Shown one piece after another: positions 1 to 7,167 of a stretch of DNA of 12,089 nt. The stretch comes from an uncultured Bacteroidota bacterium. GTDB taxonomy: Bacteria > Bacteroidota > Bacteroidia > Flavobacteriales > Flavobacteriaceae. The stretch spans positions 1 through 12,089 of the forward strand of contig CAISUR010000520.1 in the NCBI GenBank assembly GCA_903888655.1, written 5' to 3'. The position numbers and the translations under genes are program-made. Within the stretch, counting starts at the first letter, position 1. Each line of letters begins with the position of its first letter. A model generated the notes under the pieces. That model was given only the letters and a program-made list of their open reading frames with translations. It made no database searches and was not told where the DNA came from.

Positions 1-1
1 A

Positions 2-298
2 CCTTCGATTTGGGAAAAAGCAAGAACGTTTGTCGATATGCAAATATCAAAATCATTCAATAAAAATAAATTCGAGATTAAATTAAACATTCAAAATTTA
101 TTGGCTCAAGACTTGATTTTTTATCAAAATAATGATTCTAAAGCTTTTAATACGGATCCAGCAATTGTTAGTTTAACCAATTTGATTTTTACTGGAGATG
201 GACATAATGACAATGGTTATAAAAAAGGAGTAGATGATGCCATTTGGGTTACTAAATATGGTAGAACAATTTCATTATCAGTATCATATAATTTTTAA
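2..298 (+). CDS. TonB-dependent receptor, C-terminal fragment (5' end outside window)
   Basis: The reading frame is open from the window edge, so only the last 98 residues are visible. They read like the final strands of an outer-membrane TonB-dependent receptor barrel. An RTFVDMQISKSF strand is followed by a KFEIKLNIQNLLAQDL strand, a typical penultimate motif (NxxNLLxxD), then a loop rich in Asn and Asp. The chain ends in a GRTISLSVSYNF strand with a terminal Phe, as expected for a BAM-recognised barrel. Such receptors import siderophores, heme, glycans or other large substrates using TonB energy. The plug domain and any specificity clues lie upstream, so the substrate cannot be read here. 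The first Met in frame (position 38) lies inside a barrel strand and is not a start. The next gene begins 11 bp after the stop, so the two are probably co-transcribed. Confidence 0.85.
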   Translation, partial: PSIWEKARTFVDMQISKSFNKNKFEIKLNIQNLLAQDLIFYQNNDSKAFNTDPAIVSLTNLIFTGDGHNDNGYKKGVDDAIWVTKYGRTISLSVSYNF

Positions 299-309
299 AT
301 AAATTTAGT

Positions 310-1110
310 ATGAAAAGAATTATTTTATTTTGGTTTCTAATTTTCAGTAGTTCTTTTCATGCACAAAATAAAACTTCGGGTTTGGTTTTGTTAGACTCGA
401 ATATGAGTATTCAAGTAGATTTGGACAATCAAAATTCAAAAGTATATTTAACTATGAGCGGACCTTCAGACAGATGGTTTGCTTTAGGTTTTAATTCCAC
501 CACAATGTCGGCTAATGTTGATTGTGTGGTAATGACTTCTGCTACCAATCTGACCGATTCGCATTTTCCAGGAGGATATTTTGCTCCGCTGGCGGATACT
601 GAAAACAATTGGACATTAACTGATAATACAGTAACTAATTCTATTAGAACCATAAAAGCTTATCGAAATTTTGTTTCAACTGATGTCACTGATTATACTT
701 TTACGAGTACATTGAATACGCTTGAAGTAATATACGCCTATTCATATAATCCAATATATGATTTATATGACCCTTTAAATTCAGGTCATGGCAGTGATAA
801 TTATGGGCATGTTGCATTAACTTTTTCGAATTTAAATATTACAAATCATAATTCTACTTCCTATGTTTTGACAATATTTCCCAACCCAGTTGTAGATGAA
901 TTAACAATTTTTCCAAACAATATATCCTCTAGAGAGATTGAAATAAAATTATATAACTCCAATTATCAGTTAGTTTATACAAATTGTTATTCTACTCAAA
1001 ATCGAAAAGAAATTAAAATTCCGTTTTCTTCATATCCTGATGGAATTTATTATATTAAATCAACAATTGATTCTTTTGAGTCCTTAAAGAAAATAATTGT
1101 AAAAAAATAG
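310..1110 (+). CDS. Secreted DOMON-domain protein with T9SS type A sorting domain
   Basis: The product has 266 residues. Residues 1-19 form a signal peptide (MKRIILFWFLIFSSSFHAQ, cleavage near A18/Q19). Residues about 24-175 resemble a DOMON beta-sandwich: an N-terminal strand pair, a DRWFALGFN motif (54-62), TTMSANVDCVV (64-74), an IYAYS strand (141-145) and GHGSDNYGHVALTF (159-172). DOMON domains bind heme b or sugars. In heme-binding members the axial ligands are a Met shortly after the W-x-A-x-G-F/I-N motif and a late His; M66 and H160 (or H167) sit at about those places, which is inference. Residues about 187-266 form a T9SS type A domain, starting at TIFPNP and ending in KKIIVKK, so the protein should be exported through the outer membrane and kept at the surface or released. 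Its position 11 bp behind the TonB-dependent receptor suggests it delivers or reduces a ligand for that receptor. Confidence 0.8.
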   Translation: MKRIILFWFLIFSSSFHAQNKTSGLVLLDSNMSIQVDLDNQNSKVYLTMSGPSDRWFALGFNSTTMSANVDCVVMTSATNLTDSHFPGGYFAPLADTENNWTLTDNTVTNSIRTIKAYRNFVSTDVTDYTFTSTLNTLEVIYAYSYNPIYDLYDPLNSGHGSDNYGHVALTFSNLNITNHNSTSYVLTIFPNPVVDELTIFPNNISSREIEIKLYNSNYQLVYTNCYSTQNRKEIKIPFSSYPDGIYYIKSTIDSFESLKKIIVKK

Positions 1111-1143
1111 ATCCCTTTCTTTATAATAAGCTAACTTTTCGTT

Positions 1144-1191
1144 AACCAAAAGTTTACAAAAAATTCGAAACTCATTGATTTGGGTTTTTTT
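1144..1191 (+). terminator. Possible weak terminator after the DOMON gene
   Basis: The left arm AACCAAA plus AGTTT (1144-1155) can pair with AAACT (1168-1172) and, after a short bulge, with TTTGGGTT (about 1179-1186). A run of seven T follows at 1185-1191. The stem is imperfect, so it may only partly separate the receptor/DOMON transcript from the next gene. Confidence 0.3.
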
Positions 1192-1200
1192 ATTTAGAAT

Positions 1201-1223
1201 AATTTGTTAAAATTTAACAAATT
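1201..1223. repeat. Near-perfect 23-bp palindrome, candidate operator
   Basis: The arms AATTTGTTAAA (1201-1211) and TTTAACAAATT (1213-1223) are exact reverse complements around a single central A. No T-run follows, so a terminator is unlikely. The centre lies about 50 bp upstream of the candidate -7 element at 1262, a usual place for an activator site. Two GTTAACCRAAA copies flank it (1141-1151 and 1235-1245), sharing the GTTAA core. The regulator is unknown, and AT richness makes chance palindromes more likely here than elsewhere. Confidence 0.4.
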
Positions 1224-1261
1224 CACAATATTAAGTTAACCGAAATCTTCTCTAATAAAGA

Positions 1262-1269
1262 TAATTTTG
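1262..1269 (+). promoter_or_regulatory. Candidate Bacteroidota -7 promoter element
   Basis: TAATTTTG matches the Bacteroidota sigma-ABfr -7 consensus TAnnTTTG exactly. It lies 31 bp before the ATG at 1301, which implies a 5' leader of about 25 nt. The expected TTG at -33 is poorly represented: the matching spot near 1238-1242 reads AACCG. The promoter may therefore need an activator, possibly acting at the palindrome 1201-1223. Confidence 0.45.
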
Positions 1270-1300
1270 ACCCAGTTTAACTATAAAATCATTTAAAAAA

Positions 1301-4300
1301 ATGAAAAAAAATTATTTAATTGCATTATTGGCATTCATTTTCCAATTTGCTAATGCACAACTTGAGCCAGTGGCTTACCGTGGGGCTTTCGCACCATCAC
1401 CAGCTGCTATGTGGACCGATTCATGGACAAATTGGGATCCACAGAATGAACCTTACACAGACTCTGCTACTATTGTAACAGTATCTGCTAACATTACAAG
1501 TAACACTACTTGGACAACTGGTAAAACGTACAAATTAACAAGTACAATTTATGTTACAAACAATGCAACTCTAACGATTCAACCTGGAGTTATTATTAAA
1601 GGTGTGTACTCTAACACCGGTACTGCTTTAGTAATTACCAAAGGATCTAAAATTAACGCTATAGGTACTCCAACTGCACCTATTGTTTTTACCTCTGACA
1701 AGGCTGCAGGATCAAGACATTCTGCTGACTGGGGTGGAGTTATCCTTTTAGGAAAAAGTGCATTTAATCAAACAGGTGGCATCAACAATATTGAAGGTTT
1801 AGCTGCAAATGCTTTAACTGAATATGGTGGTGGAACTAATCCTGACTTACACGATAACTCAGGTATCATGAAATACTGTCGTATAGAATTTGGAGGATTT
1901 GTATTCTCTCCAAACAATGAAATCAATGGTTTAACTTTTGGTGCTGTTGGAGATGGAACAACTATTGATAATATTCAAGTTTCTTTTTCAGGTGATGACT
2001 CTTTTGAGTGGTTTGGTGGAACTGTAAATTGTAAGCATTTGGTTGCCTATAGAGGACTAGATGATGATTTAGATACTGATAATGGTTATGCTGGAACTGT
2101 TCAGTATGCATTGTGTATTAGAGATCCACAAATTTCTGATAACCCTGCAATATCTACTTCAGAAGGTTTTGAGTCAGATAGTAATCCTGGTGATGTTGAA
2201 CCAGATTCTTCTGTAATTGGTGCTACGGCAACAAAAGCTATTTTTGCTAATTGTACAATGGTTGGTCCTTCAAGGCGTTTAACATCTTCTATGACTCTTG
2301 CTTCAGGATACCAACATTCAGTTCTTTTGAGAAGAAGAACAGAATTAAAAGTAATAAACTCGTTGATGTTAGATTGGACTCATAACTGGGCTTGGTTAAA
2401 AGATGCTTCTACACAAATGAGAGGAGCTCAAGGTAAAGTTTTATTGAATAACAATATTTTTGCTGGTGTTTCTTCTGCTGATTTAGCTTTATATCCAAAT
2501 GGTATTAATCCTAGTGGTAATGTTGCTATAACTACTGCAATGAATGCTACTACTTCAACTCCTTTTGCTCTTCCTTACAATTTTAATTACAGTACTTGGA
2601 TGACTAGTCATAGTAATTCAGTACAAGCGTCAAGCGATGGAGTATTGATTAAACTTTATAACGATAATATATTAGATTATTCTGGATCAGATTATAGACC
2701 TGGGACCGCTGCTTCTACAGGTGCAGACTGGACTGATGCATTAATAGCTCCTTATGTAACTAATTTAATTGCTGGAACACAGCCAATAACTTCTCCTGTA
2801 ACTATATGTCAAGGTGCTATTACAACGCCATTAAATGCAACCTTAACTTCAACAGGGGTTTCATTAAAATGGTACAAATCTACTACACTAACTGGTACTA
2901 AAACTCTTTTAACTTCTGCTCCAACTCCACTTACAACTACCGCTGGTGTTCAATACTACTGGGTATCTCAATTAGACGCTGCTGGTAATGAAAGTGGTAA
3001 AGCTAGCTTAGTAGTTACAGTTAATGCTAAACCTACTACAACTTTTGCTGGTATATATAATACAACAACAGATTCTACTAATACTACAACAATTACTACT
3101 TTTGCTGTTGCTCAATATGTTGGAACAACAACTGCATTTACATTTACTGTACCAGCTTTAACAGATGCGACATTATCTTATTTATGGACTGTACCAAATG
3201 GTGTTAACATTATTGCTGGCGGAACTTCAACTGACAATACTATTACAGTAAATTTTGCTGGTGTAACTCCAAATTTCATTGGAACTGTTGGAACAATTGG
3301 TGTGCAAGCTAACAATGCTTCTGGTTGTCCTGGTACTGCGAAAACATTTACAATTACTACTGTTTTACCAGCTGCGCCTGGAGGAATTGTTGTTACAGAT
3401 AAAGCTTCTTCTACACCAACTACTGCAATTACTAACTATAGTAAATATGCTGGAACTACTAACCCATTAACCGTTACTGCTACAGCATCTGCTACAGCAA
3501 CTTCATATTCATGGAGCTTGCCTGCAGGTGTAAATGTTATTACTACTGGAACCCCAGTAACAACTTCTAAAGTATTTTATGCTTATCCATTTTCTGGAAA
3601 TGGTGGTGTAGGTAATACTTCGGCAGGTGCTCACAAATGGACAGTTACTTACAATGCTTACACGGTTGATGTGAATGGTATTTCTACTGTTGTTACAATA
3701 TCTACTGCAAAACAAGAAATTATTAAAGGTAACACAGTTGATCCATTCCCATTGTATGGAACAGTAATTACTTCTGATAAAAATGCTATATTAGTTAATT
3801 TTAATGGTATTACAAACCCATCAACTACTGCTTTATACCTTGGTGTTAAAGCTAAAAATGGTGCTGGTGAGTCGGTAACAAGTAATGCTACAAATGCTGA
3901 TGTTGTTGCTAATAATACTTCAATACCGGGTTTATTTAATACTACTTATACAGAAACTTATACTGCTCCAGTTAATGGTTGTGTTTCTCCTAACTGTGGT
4001 TCTTCATACTGGAATCCTAGTCTTGATGCAAATGGTAATATTATATATCAAGCTTCAAGTGCAAAATTATTAAAAATGACTGCAACAATACCTGCAGCCC
4101 CAGCTTCTTTAGTATTAACGAATCCAGCTTCTTTAACTCCAACAACAGCTATCACTGATATCACTGTTTATGGTGGAACAACAACTCCTTTAACATTAAC
4201 TGCTGCTGTTTCTGCATTAGCTTCTTCTTATCAGTGGGAATTGCCTAGTTGGCTTACTGTAGTATCAGGTTCTGATTTAACAAGTAGAAGTATTCAAGTT

Positions 4301-5047
4301 AACTTTTCTGGTATTCCTGCAGGAACAACTAGTTTATATATCGGTGTTAAAGCTAAAAACGTTTTTGGATCTTCAATAACTAATAATTCAGCTCTTAGTC
4401 CCGCTACATCTTCATCAGCGAAATTGTTAAAATTAACTGCTAAACTTCCAGCTGTTGTTACAACAGTTACTGGTCAAATAGCATTTATTTGTCCAAATTC
4501 TAATATTACTTATAGTATAACTGCTCCAGCTGGTGCAAGTTCATTCATCATTACTGCTCCTGTTGGATCTGTGGTTACTTCTGCAAGTTATCCTACAAAT
4601 AATAGTAATATATTAGCTACATCAGATTTGAGTTTCTCTGTTCATTATTCTTCAGATTTCGCTACTGTGACTTTAAAGAAAATTGCTATTACTTCTGTAA
4701 ACTTTGTTGGAAACAGTGCTACTAATAAGTTATTATCTTTAACAGTGGGTACTGATTGTGCATTTAGAAATTCAAAAGTAACTGTAACTTCAAATATTAC
4801 TGAGATTTATCCAAATCCTGCAAATGAATTTTTTAATGTGAATTTTGAAACTGAGGTTCCATCAAATGTTAACATGCAGATTTTTTCTATTAATGGTTCT
4901 TTAGTTTCTGAAAGAACTATTTCTTTAGAGGCTGGATCAAATAATATCACTGAAAATGTAAGTGAATATTCTAAAGGAATTTACTTTGTTAGATTTACTA
5001 ATAGTTCAACTAACGAAACTATTGTGAAAAAACTTATCAAAGAATAA
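1301..5047 (+). CDS. Large T9SS-exported protein: beta-helix-like N-terminus, Ig-like repeats, type A sorting domain
   Basis: The product has 1248 residues with a clear signal peptide (MKKNYLIALLAFIFQFANA, cleavage before Q20). Residues about 55-490 look like a right-handed parallel beta-helix: short repeating strands (ATLTIQPGVIIKG at 89-101, SKINAIGTPTAPIVFTS at 116-132, WGGVILLG at 144-151). A conserved-looking acidic stretch has EWFGG (236-240) and GLDDDLDTDNGY (252-263), plausible for metal binding. Residues about 495-575 resemble an Ig-like domain, followed by Thr/Ser/Ala-rich Ig/PKD-like modules to about 1165, two of them clearly homologous (691-930 and 932-1050). Residues about 1168-1248 form a T9SS type A domain (EIYPNPANEF to VKKLIKE). 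No catalytic motif is evident. Some homologues carry a misleading transporter annotation, which this soluble secreted architecture does not support. An adhesin or surface binding role is possible. It follows the receptor/DOMON genes but probably has its own promoter. Confidence 0.8.
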   Translation: MKKNYLIALLAFIFQFANAQLEPVAYRGAFAPSPAAMWTDSWTNWDPQNEPYTDSATIVTVSANITSNTTWTTGKTYKLTSTIYVTNNATLTIQPGVIIKGVYSNTGTALVITKGSKINAIGTPTAPIVFTSDKAAGSRHSADWGGVILLGKSAFNQTGGINNIEGLAANALTEYGGGTNPDLHDNSGIMKYCRIEFGGFVFSPNNEINGLTFGAVGDGTTIDNIQVSFSGDDSFEWFGGTVNCKHLVAYRGLDDDLDTDNGYAGTVQYALCIRDPQISDNPAISTSEGFESDSNPGDVEPDSSVIGATATKAIFANCTMVGPSRRLTSSMTLASGYQHSVLLRRRTELKVINSLMLDWTHNWAWLKDASTQMRGAQGKVLLNNNIFAGVSSADLALYPNGINPSGNVAITTAMNATTSTPFALPYNFNYSTWMTSHSNSVQASSDGVLIKLYNDNILDYSGSDYRPGTAASTGADWTDALIAPYVTNLIAGTQPITSPVTICQGAITTPLNATLTSTGVSLKWYKSTTLTGTKTLLTSAPTPLTTTAGVQYYWVSQLDAAGNESGKASLVVTVNAKPTTTFAGIYNTTTDSTNTTTITTFAVAQYVGTTTAFTFTVPALTDATLSYLWTVPNGVNIIAGGTSTDNTITVNFAGVTPNFIGTVGTIGVQANNASGCPGTAKTFTITTVLPAAPGGIVVTDKASSTPTTAITNYSKYAGTTNPLTVTATASATATSYSWSLPAGVNVITTGTPVTTSKVFYAYPFSGNGGVGNTSAGAHKWTVTYNAYTVDVNGISTVVTISTAKQEIIKGNTVDPFPLYGTVITSDKNAILVNFNGITNPSTTALYLGVKAKNGAGESVTSNATNADVVANNTSIPGLFNTTYTETYTAPVNGCVSPNCGSSYWNPSLDANGNIIYQASSAKLLKMTATIPAAPASLVLTNPASLTPTTAITDITVYGGTTTPLTLTAAVSALASSYQWELPSWLTVVSGSDLTSRSIQVNFSGIPAGTTSLYIGVKAKNVFGSSITNNSALSPATSSSAKLLKLTAKLPAVVTTVTGQIAFICPNSNITYSITAPAGASSFIITAPVGSVVTSASYPTNNSNILATSDLSFSVHYSSDFATVTLKKIAITSVNFVGNSATNKLLSLTVGTDCAFRNSKVTVTSNITEIYPNPANEFFNVNFETEVPSNVNMQIFSINGSLVSERTISLEAGSNNITENVSEYSKGIYFVRFTNSSTNETIVKKLIKE
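3371..4450 (+). repeat. In-gene tandem repeat of an Ig-like module
   Basis: Residues 691-930 and 932-1050 of the 1248-residue protein start with matching stretches (AAPGGIVVTDKASSTPTTAIT versus AAPASLVLTNPASLTPTTAIT without its last residue). They share a YxGTTxPLTxTA strand and an SYxWxLP strand. Both end with ALYLGVKAKN or SLYIGVKAKN and then SSAKLLKxTAxxPA. The first unit is about 120 residues longer because of two insertions, roughly residues 757-826 and 870-916. The second insertion holds C894 and C899. Similarity is visible at the DNA level as well, which points to duplication within the gene. Confidence 0.7.
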
Positions 5048-5066
5048 TTCTATTTTCTTAATGAAG

Positions 5067-5096
5067 AAGCCACCTCAAAATTGAGGTGGCTTTTTT
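5067..5096 (+). terminator. Rho-independent terminator of the large T9SS gene
   Basis: The arms GCCACCTCAA (5069-5078) and TTGAGGTGGC (5081-5090) are exact reverse complements, extended by AA and TT, and are followed by six T (5091-5096). The hairpin begins 19 nt after the stop codon at 5047. The closing bases cannot all pair, so the real loop is about four to six nt. Confidence 0.9.
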
Positions 5097-5108
5097 ATTA
5101 TCACATCT

Positions 5109-5335
5109 AATGAAAAGGTTAATATAAATTTGTTATAAAAGTTGCATCAAGTAATTGTAATGATGCAGACTTACTTTATTAATGGCTTTAGTTCTGAAAG
5201 AACTATTTCTTTGTAAGCTGTAGTATAAAATATCACTGAAAATGTAAGTGAGGAATATTTAAAAGGAATTAGCTCTATTAAATATACAAATAGTTCAACA
5301 GACGAAACTATTGTGAAAAAATTATCAAAGAATAA
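5109..5335 (+). pseudogene. Decayed duplicate of the T9SS sorting-domain 3' end
   Basis: This stretch aligns with 4823-5046, the last 75 codons of the large T9SS gene, at an offset of about 286 bp. Blocks of complete identity include 23 nt (4943-4965 versus 5229-5251) and 19 nt (5014-5032 versus 5303-5321). Translation in the parental frame gives INGFSSERTISL, stop, AVV, stop, NITENVSEEYLKGI, then TNSSTDETIVKK. The corresponding parent reads INGSLVSERTISL and TNSSTNETIVKK. In-frame TAA codons at 5214 and 5226, a +4 nt shift near 5150-5165 and a 1-nt deletion near 5321 make it non-coding. It has no start of its own. It is either a tandem duplication that has decayed or the surviving tail of a deleted paralogue. 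Confidence 0.8.
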
Positions 5336-5362
5336 TTATATATTTTCTTAATGAAAAAGTGA

Positions 5363-5392
5363 CCTCAAAATTAAGTTTGAGGCAGTTTTTTT
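5363..5392 (+). terminator. Degenerate duplicate terminator
   Basis: CCTCAAA (5363-5369) pairs with TTTGAGG (5376-5382) around a 6-nt loop. Three bases later a run of seven T follows (5386-5392). Position and surrounding bases (TTTTCTTAATGAARAAG just before it) match the terminator at 5067-5096, so it belongs to the duplicated unit. The outer part of the stem has mutated, so it may still work but weakly. Confidence 0.55.
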
Positions 5393-5504
5393 GAAATTTT
5401 TCTCAAAGATAGCTAGTAATACTTAATTATATTGTATTCACTTTGAAAACAAATATAATAATGTTTAATTGCTTTACGAAGTGACTAGGGGCATTTGTTT
5501 CATA

Positions 5505-5533
5505 AAAAAGAGTGCTAACTAGGCACTCTTTTT
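5505..5533. terminator. Bidirectional terminator between convergent transcription units
   Basis: AAAAAGAGTGC (5505-5515) and GCACTCTTTTT (5523-5533) are perfect 11-bp arms around a 7-nt loop. There is a T-run on each strand: T at 5529-5533 on + and the complement of A at 5504-5509 on -. It lies about 60 bp beyond the stop of the minus-strand anti-sigma gene and most likely ends that operon, while also blocking read-through from the left. Confidence 0.85.
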
Positions 5534-5595
5534 CGTTATCACTCGAAAGCAATAACACCACTTAACTAATTTTAAACAAATCTTAATAACCTAAA

Positions 5596-7167
5596 TTAAA
5601 ACGAAAAATTTATTCCTGAGTAGACTCCAAACACATAGGGTTTAAAGTTTCCAGAATCGACACTAAAGGTGTTGAATTGATATTTAAAAACGGGTTCGAG
5701 ACGCGCTTCTAAATGTTTTAAAACATCATATTTAAAGCCAAGTCCGACGTTTCCGCTAAAATGAATATTGTTGAGATTACTAGCTTCTCCTATTTTTATA
5801 TTCAAATCGGAAGACTGCAGATAAATTTCATTTTTATTTAAAACCATTGTACTCATTCCGCCAATAACATCGATGCCAAATTTTTTGTTTAGAATTTTAT
5901 AGCTTAACTCAACAGGCATTTCAATATATCCCAATTTTTGATTCAAACTTCCTTCTGCTCTATCTCCAATTTTATTAAACGGCCGGTTTACATTGCTTAA
6001 ATTTTCGATTATAATGGTGCTTCCTGCCGCATTCGGATTTAGATTGGTTAGCTTTCCACTTACTGATTCTGACTGGTAATAATAGGAAATACCATTAGTG
6101 TTATAATCTACATTTAAGATGTTAATTCCTGTTCTGATTTTTAATTTTTTGTTTACTGCATAATTTACTCCTAAACCATAACTTTGATTATTGGCAGAAT
6201 AGGTTTTGTCATTAGCGGCCAGGTTATCGTCTAGAGGAGAACCTTTGGAAATAGAACTAAAATAAATAGGCGCAACATTTGAGGAAACTTGCCACCTATT
6301 TAATTTTGGTTCTGTAATCAATTTGCTTTCTTTTTCTTTTAGCAATTCTTCCAGCGCATTGGGCTCAACACTAGCAATTTTTATTGAGTCCATTTTTTTA
6401 TTTATGGTTTCGTCTGATTTACTGATCGTATTTAAAACCGATTTATTTTGGTTCAAAGAAGCATTGTTTGCAAGGCTGCTATTGGATCCGTTGTTTGAAT
6501 TTATTTTGTTAGATTCTGTTGGTTTTTCAACTTTATCGATTTTTTCATCAACTATTGACGTATTGGTTTCAGAAAAAATAGTAGTTTTTAAAGTTCTTAT
6601 CTTTTTCTGTTTAGCACCATGAAACGCAATTTTTGATTTGGCATTGTTATTACCTAAAGTCGCACCATTTACCTTATCTATATTGGTTTTTATTGCTTTA
6701 TTTATGCTCTTGGCAATGCTTTTGTTTTCTGTGCTTCTACTCGTAAAAGGTGTTTTATCTTTCGCAATCGAGCTTTTTGATTTAGAATTATTTAAATCCG
6801 TAATTTCTTCTTTTGTACTAGAACCTGTCTTGTTTTCAATATCTATTGTTGTCTTTTTTTGATCTTTAGTAGAAGTTGAAAATGCTTCATTGGTCGCATT
6901 GTTTTTGGCTTTACTAGTCTCTATATCCTTATTTACAACTGCATTTGTGTCATTTACAATCGGTTTGGTATTATTGAACACTACAAAGAATCCGATGAGT
7001 AAAGCCGCTGCAATACCCGATAGTTTCCACCAAAATGGAATGACTCTTCTTTTTTTCTTTTCATCTAATTTTTTTTTGATGTTCTCCCAAACGATTTCGT
7101 CCGGAATTACTTCAAAATTTTCAAAATTTTCTTGAAAGAGTTTATTGATGTTTTTTCTTTCGCTCAT
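5596..7167 (-). CDS. Predicted dual-membrane-spanning anti-sigma factor with outer-membrane beta-barrel
   Basis: The product has 523 residues. Residues 1-43 are charged and probably cytoplasmic (FQENFENFEVIPDEIVWENI, then KKKLDEKKKRR), matching the short N-termini of Bacteroidota ECF-associated proteins that could hold the sigma factor. Residues about 44-64 form one transmembrane helix (PFWWKLSGIAAALLIGFFVVF). Residues about 66-285 are a Lys/Ser/Asn/Thr-rich low-complexity linker without Cys. Residues about 291-523 resemble an outer-membrane beta-barrel domain (PorT-like/OMP_b-brl type): alternating strands such as YGLGVNYAVNKKLKIRTGINI and GNVGLGFKYDV, ending in YSGINFSF with terminal Phe. 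There is no signal peptide. The start ATG overlaps the sigma stop as ATGA, so translation is coupled. Similar proteins were described in Bacteroides thetaiotaomicron as dual-membrane-spanning anti-sigma (Dma) factors; assignment here rests on architecture only. Confidence 0.75.
   Translation of the reverse strand: MSERKNINKLFQENFENFEVIPDEIVWENIKKKLDEKKKRRVIPFWWKLSGIAAALLIGFFVVFNNTKPIVNDTNAVVNKDIETSKAKNNATNEAFSTSTKDQKKTTIDIENKTGSSTKEEITDLNNSKSKSSIAKDKTPFTSRSTENKSIAKSINKAIKTNIDKVNGATLGNNNAKSKIAFHGAKQKKIRTLKTTIFSETNTSIVDEKIDKVEKPTESNKINSNNGSNSSLANNASLNQNKSVLNTISKSDETINKKMDSIKIASVEPNALEELLKEKESKLITEPKLNRWQVSSNVAPIYFSSISKGSPLDDNLAANDKTYSANNQSYGLGVNYAVNKKLKIRTGINILNVDYNTNGISYYYQSESVSGKLTNLNPNAAGSTIIIENLSNVNRPFNKIGDRAEGSLNQKLGYIEMPVELSYKILNKKFGIDVIGGMSTMVLNKNEIYLQSSDLNIKIGEASNLNNIHFSGNVGLGFKYDVLKHLEARLEPVFKYQFNTFSVDSGNFKPYVFGVYSGINFSF

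Larger units (their letters stand above)
5048..5595. other. 548-bp gene-free region between convergent genes
   Basis: This stretch has no intact gene. In order it holds the terminator of the large T9SS gene, a decayed copy of that gene's 3' end with its own degenerate terminator, about 110 bp of AT-rich DNA with nothing recognisable (5394-5504), a symmetrical hairpin at 5505-5533 and the tail of the convergent anti-sigma gene's downstream region. No RNA gene or mobile-element end is seen. Confidence 0.6.

Noticed and set aside
429..653. Minus-strand open frame opposite the DOMON gene
   Set aside because: It lies fully inside a well-supported gene and its product has no domain character; it is a shadow frame.
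3279..4073. Alternative-frame open frames inside the large T9SS gene, on both strands
   Set aside because: They are Leu- or Ser/Thr-rich low-complexity products caused by repetitive Thr/Ala codons in the real frame.
5143..5167. TGCATCA / TGATGCA inverted repeat as a small RNA or terminator
   Set aside because: It has no T-run, and both arms fall in the decayed duplicate of the T9SS gene, where the parental bases already explain most of the sequence.
5097..5400. Insertion sequence or phage attachment site as source of the duplicated segment
   Set aside because: No transposase, terminal inverted repeats or tRNA is nearby; the copy matches the adjacent gene and is better explained by tandem duplication or paralogue loss.
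6323..7135. Plus-strand open frames opposite the anti-sigma gene, with membrane-like hydrophobic composition
   Set aside because: The Phe/Leu-rich pattern is the reverse complement of the Lys/Asn/Ser-rich linker codons; no independent gene signals are present.
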